From Candidatus Hydrogenedentota bacterium (GTDB taxonomy: Bacteria; Hydrogenedentota; Hydrogenedentia; Hydrogenedentales; SLHB01), in contig JAKJDA010000047.1 of the NCBI GenBank assembly GCA_022706165.1, positions 2,519 through 12,476 on the forward strand: 9,958 bases of DNA. The letters run 5' to 3'. The notes beneath the pieces were generated by a model. The model was not told the origin of the DNA. It saw only the letters and a list, made by a program, of their open reading frames with translations, and did no database searches. Positions 6,414 through 9,958 of this stretch are shown here, piece after piece (the stretch's first letter is position 1; each line of letters opens with the position of its first letter). A program made the translations under genes and the position numbers.

Positions 6414-7616
6414 CTAGGTCTGAAACCGATCTCGCAAATACGCGTTGAGCGATGAGAGCCTATGGGCGTAGGTGTGGCGCGCTGCAATGCGCGCTTGGGC
6501 GCGGGTCGTTATGTGAACCCTCTTTTCGGGGTTTTGGAGGAAATAGGCCGCCTTGTCATGGGCCTCCTCGAACGAGGCGTAGATGGCGACTTCCTGGGGT
6601 TCAAAGAGTTCTTCCAGATCGGGCTGGGCATCGGTCAGCAAGAACCCCCCCGCCGCGGGACAATCGAATACGCGCTGGTTCAACGCCGAAGGCATCTGCA
6701 GCGCCGTCAGATTAACATTGACCGCCGTCTCGCGATAAAACGAAGCCAGATCGTCGAAATACCCGATGGGACCGCCGACCGTGGCATTAATGCCGTTCCA
6801 GCCCGCGTCTCCATGCACGCAGACATGCAGTGGCGCAAGGGCGGCGATGAGCGCAGTTCGTTGACGGCGCGTATGTTCGTAGTTGATGGCGTTTTCGATA
6901 TGACGCCGGGCGGCATTGGCGCTCGCTCCGATCCCTACGGTTTCTAGCAGCGTTTCGATGCCATGTGCGAACGTCTCTTTTGAAACGCCGCGATCGAGAA
7001 TCTCCCCTATCTTTCGAACGATTTCCGGATAGGGAGCGAGCTTGGCCCATACCTCCTCGGCCTGCAGCGCCATGGATCGTCCAACAAATGCAACATCGCG
7101 CACCGTTTTATGACGCGGCGTCCCGTTGAATAGGGCTGGGTCGGTCGCGAGGGGCCAATGGAGCGTGTGTGCAAACCCGATCTGATGCAGATACGGGAGG
7201 TAGGCACGCTCCCACGTGGCGGCTACGGCGTAGGGGTTGGCGTGGACAACCCGGTCGAACAGGATCATCCGCGGCGCGTCGGTGAAGTGCGTGACGTACG
7301 GAATGCGCGCGTCCTCGAGAAACCGCGCCAGAAGCCCCGCATCATCCATCCCGCTGTAGTTGCATGCCAGCACGAAATCCGGACGGAACGAGCACAACGT
7401 CGCAAAAAACTGCCGCACCTGATCGCGCGTTAGACCGCCAACCATCGCCGACGCAACCGCCGCCGACTCCCAGCCCAACTGGCCTGCGGCGCGCCGCCAG
7501 CTCGCGTCGAAGAAATAACCGGTCTCCAGCACCAGCATCCGCGGCACGCCGGCAAAGCGTCGATACTCTAACATGCGCCGCAGTCCTGGCGTCAGTTCAA
7601 GGCGTGGGGTTTCCAT
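6414..7616 (-). CDS. CgeB-like glycosyltransferase, candidate flagellar glycosyltransferase
   Basis: A 400-residue cytoplasmic GT-B-type sugar transferase. The N-terminal Rossmann-like half starts at MLVLETGYFF (27-36) and includes FRPDFVLACNYSGM. The sequence THFTDAPR (109-116), a G-x-x-x-T-L-H-WPLATDPALF segment (147-163) and VAFVGR (175-180) resemble the middle of CgeB and related proteins. The C-terminal block SALNQRVFDCPAAGGFLLTDAQPDL (310-334) followed by LEELFEP and HTYAHR (381-386) is the typical Glyco_trans_1_2 (CgeB) donor-binding signature. It lies 119 bp downstream of fliS on the same strand. Flagellin-modifying transferases often sit by flagellar filament genes, so flagellar glycosylation is a reasonable inference; a polysaccharide role is the alternative. 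ATG 7616 has no Shine-Dalgarno but a promoter-like sequence just ahead; ATG 7574, with AGGA nine bases before it, is a possible shorter start. Confidence 0.85.
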   Translation of the reverse strand: METPRLELTPGLRRMLEYRRFAGVPRMLVLETGYFFDASWRRAAGQLGWESAAVASAMVGGLTRDQVRQFFATLCSFRPDFVLACNYSGMDDAGLLARFLEDARIPYVTHFTDAPRMILFDRVVHANPYAVAATWERAYLPYLHQIGFAHTLHWPLATDPALFNGTPRHKTVRDVAFVGRSMALQAEEVWAKLAPYPEIVRKIGEILDRGVSKETFAHGIETLLETVGIGASANAARRHIENAINYEHTRRQRTALIAALAPLHVCVHGDAGWNGINATVGGPIGYFDDLASFYRETAVNVNLTALQMPSALNQRVFDCPAAGGFLLTDAQPDLEELFEPQEVAIYASFEEAHDKAAYFLQNPEKRVHITTRAQARIAARHTYAHRLSSLNAYLRDRFQT

Positions 7617-7622
7617 GCAGCA

Positions 7623-7651
7623 ATCGTAGCGGCGTCAATACGCTCACGCAA
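7623..7651 (-). promoter_or_regulatory. Candidate promoter giving a leaderless mRNA for the CgeB-like gene
   Basis: On the minus strand TTGCGT (7651-7646), a 17-bp spacer, and TACGAT (7628-7623), then six bases (TGCTGC) and the ATG at 7616. The hexamers match consensus at 3 of 6 and 4 of 6 positions, so it is weak alone. The geometry is the same as that ahead of the GT2 gene at 795. Confidence 0.33.
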
Positions 7652-7689
7652 GCGGAAGAAATGGGATGGGATTGTCGCGCTCTTCGCAT

Positions 7690-7711
7690 GGGAAAGCCCG
7701 CCCTTCCCAAA
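7690..7711 (-). repeat. Short dispersed near-palindromic repeat, intergenic copy
   Basis: Twenty-two bases on the minus strand: TTTGGGAAGGG, CGGG, CTTTCCC. They match the copy at 3321-3344 (plus) apart from two single-base indels and one substitution. The ends GGGAA and TTCCC are inverted, so each copy can form an imperfect hairpin. Confidence 0.45.
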
Positions 7712-7718
7712 CGGGAAG
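7703..7718. other. Perfect 6-bp hairpin downstream of fliS
   Basis: CTTCCC and GGGAAG pair around the 4-base loop AAAC (GTTT on the minus strand). It begins 17 bp after the fliS stop. There is no T-run after it in the direction of fliS transcription, so it is more likely an RNA 3'-end or processing structure, or part of the overlapping repeat, than a strong intrinsic terminator. Confidence 0.45.
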
Positions 7719-7735
7719 CGTTGTGAAGATGGAGG

Positions 7736-8182
7736 CTATCCCGTGATGTTGATGCGGGGGGCTGCGTGTTGGCTGGACGGGGCCGGGGTGGAAAAGGTTT
7801 CGCGGGCGATCGCTTCGAACGCTTCCTGCCAAGTGTCGCGCATGGTCGACATGAGGCGGATGCACTCGGCGATCGGGGCGGTTTCTTTCCGGATATTCGC
7901 CTGAATCAAGAGGTATTGGAAGTACTCGTAGATGCGGTCCAAGTTCTTGGGGATGTCTCCCATCGACATATTAAGGGCGCCGCGCAGTTCGCCGATGATT
8001 TCTTGCGCGCGGATGAGGTTGTTGTGGACTCCTTCGAAGCGGTTTTTTTGCATCTGGCGCTGCGCCTGTTCGGCGCGCTGGATGGCGCCGTTGAAAAGCA
8101 TCACGATCAGCTTGCCTTGCGATGCGGTTTCAACGTCCACCTGCCGGTACGCGGATGCGTAATGCGTTGAAGGAGTATGCAT
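7736..8182 (-). CDS. fliS: FliS, flagellin export chaperone
   Basis: Cytoplasmic four-helix chaperone that binds the C-terminal segment of unpolymerised flagellin and hands it to the flagellar export machine. The 148-residue product carries the family pattern: YRQVDVETASQGKLIVMLFNGAI at about 12-34, RAQEIIGELRGAL at about 58-70, NLDRIYEYFQYLLIQANI at about 79-96 and a helix ending MRDTWQEAFEAI. It is about 15-25 residues longer than many FliS proteins because of a Pro/Ser/Ala-rich tail (STPAPSSQHAAPRINITG). ATG 8182 has a clear ribosome-binding site. It lies 24 bp after fliD on the same strand, the usual fliD-fliS order, so the two are surely co-transcribed. No flagellin gene is in the window. 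Confidence 0.96.
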   Translation of the reverse strand: MHTPSTHYASAYRQVDVETASQGKLIVMLFNGAIQRAEQAQRQMQKNRFEGVHNNLIRAQEIIGELRGALNMSMGDIPKNLDRIYEYFQYLLIQANIRKETAPIAECIRLMSTMRDTWQEAFEAIARETFSTPAPSSQHAAPRINITG

Positions 8183-8190
8183 GCGGTTTT

Positions 8191-8196
8191 CTCCTC
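8191..8196 (-). promoter_or_regulatory. Ribosome-binding site of fliS
   Basis: GAGGAG on the minus strand, 8 bases before the ATG at 8182, within the 24-bp gap after the fliD stop. Confidence 0.8.
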
Positions 8197-8206
8197 GTTG
8201 TGATGC

Positions 8207-9928
8207 TTACAGCGAACTCAAACTGTTGCTGAGGCGTGCGAGCGCGGTGTTTTGGGCCTGGAACTGCGCCGACATTGTTTCCAGCCGCGTGAACTGTTTG
8301 CGCAAACGGGTTTCGTACTGCGTAAGCCGTTCTTGCAACTGACCGATGCGGTCGTTGTACATCTTTATTCTCTGGTCGAATTCGCCGTTGGCGCTGACGC
8401 GCATGCGCAAGTATCCGTTCGTATTGGCGATGCCGTCGATATACGTGTTGAGCCGGTCGGCAATCCCGTCCCCCCCGGAGTTCGTGAACAAGGAAGCGAC
8501 CGCATTCGGGTTGGCGCTCAGGGCCTTGCGCAGGGCGCTTTCATCGAGTTGATACTGGGCCTCGGCCTTGGAATCGAACGAGTTGCCCGTGGAAACGCCT
8601 ATCGTGGTGAGATTCGAGTATGAGCCCGATGCGCCGGAAACCGTGCCCAAAAGGATGTTCTTGAGGTAATCCGCGACGATGCTGATGGAGCCGTCCCCTG
8701 CCAAGGTTCCGTTCTTGGCCGTCAAGGATCCGATTTGGCTTAACGTGCGGTTGACTTCGTCAAGAAAGCTTTTCACCGAGGCAACCGCCGCATCCATGTC
8801 CTGGGAAACCGTGACGGAAGCGGAGCCGACGCTCAAGAAATTCAACGTCACTCCAGGGATCGCGTCCGAAACCGTGTTCCCGTTGCGCGTTTGGAGAGGG
8901 CCTCCGTTGACGGAGAATTGGGAGTCCAGTCCGGCGGTCTGCGCAGCGCCGATCAGATTGGTGACGCCGAGGAAGTTGCTGGTTCCCGACGCCAGCGCAA
9001 TAGTGCGACTGCCCAAGACCTTCGAGGCAAGCTGCACGGAATCGGAAGCGGTGTCGTAGGTTGCCGTGACTTGGGCGTCGGATTGATTGATGCGATTGAG
9101 CACATCGGTCAGGGCGTCTTGAGTCGCGTCCACGACAAACGCAATGCCGTTGATGGAAAACGTGCCCGATGAGATGGGACCGCCGCCAAAATTGATCGCG
9201 TTGAGGGGCGACCCGATATTGACGGCCCCCAGGTTGACCGTGCTGCGGGTCATGGTTGATCCCGAACCGTTCGTGCTTTGGGTGGCTCCGATTACGTTGA
9301 TAGCGGCGAGAAAATTGCTCGTGTCGCCCGCCGCGCCGAAATTGATGATTGCCGTATTGCCTGCGGCGGCATTGGCCAAGGTCACTTTGTCTTCCGCCGG
9401 GTCGTACGAGGCCGCAACGCCCGCCGCGCTCGCATTGATGGCCGTCAAAACATCGTTTAGGCTCTGGATAGCCGGGTCCACGGAAAACGCGACGCCGTTG
9501 ATCGTGAACACGCCTCCGTTCACCGCGGTTGCCATGCCGTTGGAGGCCAGCGGAACTGCCGGGTCGACGCCCCCCCCCATCCTCGCGCTGCTCCGGGCGA
9601 TCGTGGCCGTGGCAAGTTGGCTGACGGTGACGGCGTACGTCCCGGACACCACGTCTGATCCGGTGATGGAGACGTTCGCCACCGAACTCGCGCTGGTGGC
9701 GCCTGTGAATTTCGTGAACGGAGAGGCGAGTCTGAAATCCTGGGCGCGACTGCGCAGGGTTTGCAACTGGGTCAGCAGGTTGGAGAGCGCGCTTTTTCGC
9801 GAGGTGAGGGTCGTCACCGTGCCCTGCATCTTGGTGATAGGTTGACGTTCCAACTGCACCAATTGCGAGATGAGGGAATTCGTGTCCAGGCCCGTAATCA
9901 GACCGCTCGCCGTGATGGTTCCCGACAT
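8207..9928 (-). CDS. fliD: FliD, flagellar filament cap protein (hook-associated protein 2)
   Basis: Secreted through the flagellar type III apparatus; it forms the cap under which flagellin subunits assemble, and often acts as an adhesin. The 573-residue product has the FliD_N signature at the start (SGLITGLDTNSLISQLVQLERQPI), a heptad-rich helix to about residue 65, and SGTYAVTVSQLA near 96-107. A middle region follows with two copies of a flagellin-hook-type (IN) module (FTINGVAFSVD at about 141 and FSINGIAFVVD at about 257) and a third partial copy (FSVNGGPLQT at about 338). The FliD_C part comes last, with an LQERLTQYETRLRKQF coiled coil and the terminal LARLSNSLSSL. ATG 9928 is preferred because GGAG lies 9 bases before it; the in-frame ATG at 9937 has GGAG directly against it. 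A 9-base G tract occurs at 9570-9578. It is the first visible gene of the fliDS operon; its promoter lies beyond the window. Confidence 0.96.
   Translation of the reverse strand: MSGTITASGLITGLDTNSLISQLVQLERQPITKMQGTVTTLTSRKSALSNLLTQLQTLRSRAQDFRLASPFTKFTGATSASSVANVSITGSDVVSGTYAVTVSQLATATIARSSARMGGGVDPAVPLASNGMATAVNGGVFTINGVAFSVDPAIQSLNDVLTAINASAAGVAASYDPAEDKVTLANAAAGNTAIINFGAAGDTSNFLAAINVIGATQSTNGSGSTMTRSTVNLGAVNIGSPLNAINFGGGPISSGTFSINGIAFVVDATQDALTDVLNRINQSDAQVTATYDTASDSVQLASKVLGSRTIALASGTSNFLGVTNLIGAAQTAGLDSQFSVNGGPLQTRNGNTVSDAIPGVTLNFLSVGSASVTVSQDMDAAVASVKSFLDEVNRTLSQIGSLTAKNGTLAGDGSISIVADYLKNILLGTVSGASGSYSNLTTIGVSTGNSFDSKAEAQYQLDESALRKALSANPNAVASLFTNSGGDGIADRLNTYIDGIANTNGYLRMRVSANGEFDQRIKMYNDRIGQLQERLTQYETRLRKQFTRLETMSAQFQAQNTALARLSNSLSSL
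8924..9514 (-). repeat. Tandem duplication of a flagellin-hook (IN) module within fliD
   Basis: Two protein repeats with a period of 116 residues (348 bp) start at 9514 and 9166. Each runs G-x-F-x-ING-x-AF-x-VD, then DVL-x-x-IN, a SYD or TYD with an acidic/Ser context, a TSNFL and an N-x-IGA-x-Q. The DNA copies have clearly diverged, so the duplication is old. The linker before each copy (T-x-x-RS ... PL) also repeats. Confidence 0.8.
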
Positions 9929-9937
9929 ACGCGCCAT

Positions 9938-9941
9938 CTCC
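9938..9941 (-). promoter_or_regulatory. Ribosome-binding site deciding the fliD start
   Basis: GGAG on the minus strand, 9 bases before ATG 9928 and directly touching ATG 9937. The spacing favours the downstream ATG. Confidence 0.6.
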
Positions 9942-9958
9942 GCTTCTTGGCTTCCTGC

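Larger units (their letters stand above)
7617..7735. other. 119-bp gap between fliS and the CgeB-like gene
   Basis: Reading leftward after the fliS stop, it contains a perfect 6-bp hairpin (7703-7718), a short near-palindromic repeat that also occurs inside the secreted-protein gene (7690-7711), and a candidate promoter abutting the CgeB-like start. It could mark the boundary between the fliDS transcript and a separate transcript. Confidence 0.5.

Noticed and set aside
8679..9845. Plus-strand open frames of 126 and 233 codons opposite fliD
   Set aside because: Their sequence mirrors the repeat structure of FliD and lacks independent signals; the fliD frame carries both FliD_N and FliD_C features.
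1..9958. Defence system, mobile element, CRISPR or prophage
   Set aside because: No transposase, integrase, nuclease cassette, direct-repeat array or tRNA-flanked boundary could be seen; all substantial genes belong to housekeeping, flagellar or envelope families.

Overview
This is a GC-rich (roughly 57-58% by eye), densely coded bacterial segment with six confident genes plus one gene cut by the left edge. I found no rRNA, tRNA, CRISPR array, insertion sequence or phage gene. The organism is a flagellated bacterium with an envelope and surface-polysaccharide gene set. A secreted protein resembling the exosortase-associated TIGR04073 group, together with the promoter style, hints at the Planctomycetota-Verrucomicrobiota-Lentisphaerota side of the tree. 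That placement is an inference and not secure.

Layout. Positions 1-3522 (minus strand) hold a block transcribed right to left: a secreted glycine-zipper protein (2788-3522), an ArnT/PMT-type integral-membrane glycosyltransferase (856-2742) and a family 2 glycosyltransferase cut off by the window start (1-795). Gaps are 45 and 60 bp, so co-transcription is plausible, although the last gene also has its own good promoter-like sequence. Positions 3523-3868 are a divergent regulatory region with a sigma70-like promoter for each side and a possible 46-codon leader ORF whose stop overlaps the tex start. Positions 3869-6394 (plus) encode Tex, an S1-domain RNA-binding protein, with a long charged tail. 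Positions 6414-7616 (minus) encode a CgeB-type glycosyltransferase that converges on tex. Positions 7736-9928 (minus) are fliD-fliS, the flagellar cap protein and the flagellin chaperone; fliD begins 30 bp from the right edge.

How the genes fit. Three of the seven genes are sugar transferases. The left pair probably acts in envelope or exopolysaccharide glycosylation. The CgeB-like enzyme lies directly downstream of fliDS and is a candidate flagellin or flagellar glycosyltransferase. Tex is a housekeeping gene lying between the two surface modules.

Most worth a second look: (i) the two soluble-type glycosyltransferase genes lack a Shine-Dalgarno and each has a -10-like hexamer ending exactly 6 nt before ATG, suggesting leaderless mRNAs; (ii) the leader ORF coupled to tex; (iii) loss of the first acidic residue in the RNase-H-like motif of Tex; (iv) a 116-residue tandem duplication in FliD and a 9-base G tract in fliD; (v) a short near-palindromic repeat found both inside a gene and in an intergenic gap. 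I saw no obvious wholly new multi-gene system.
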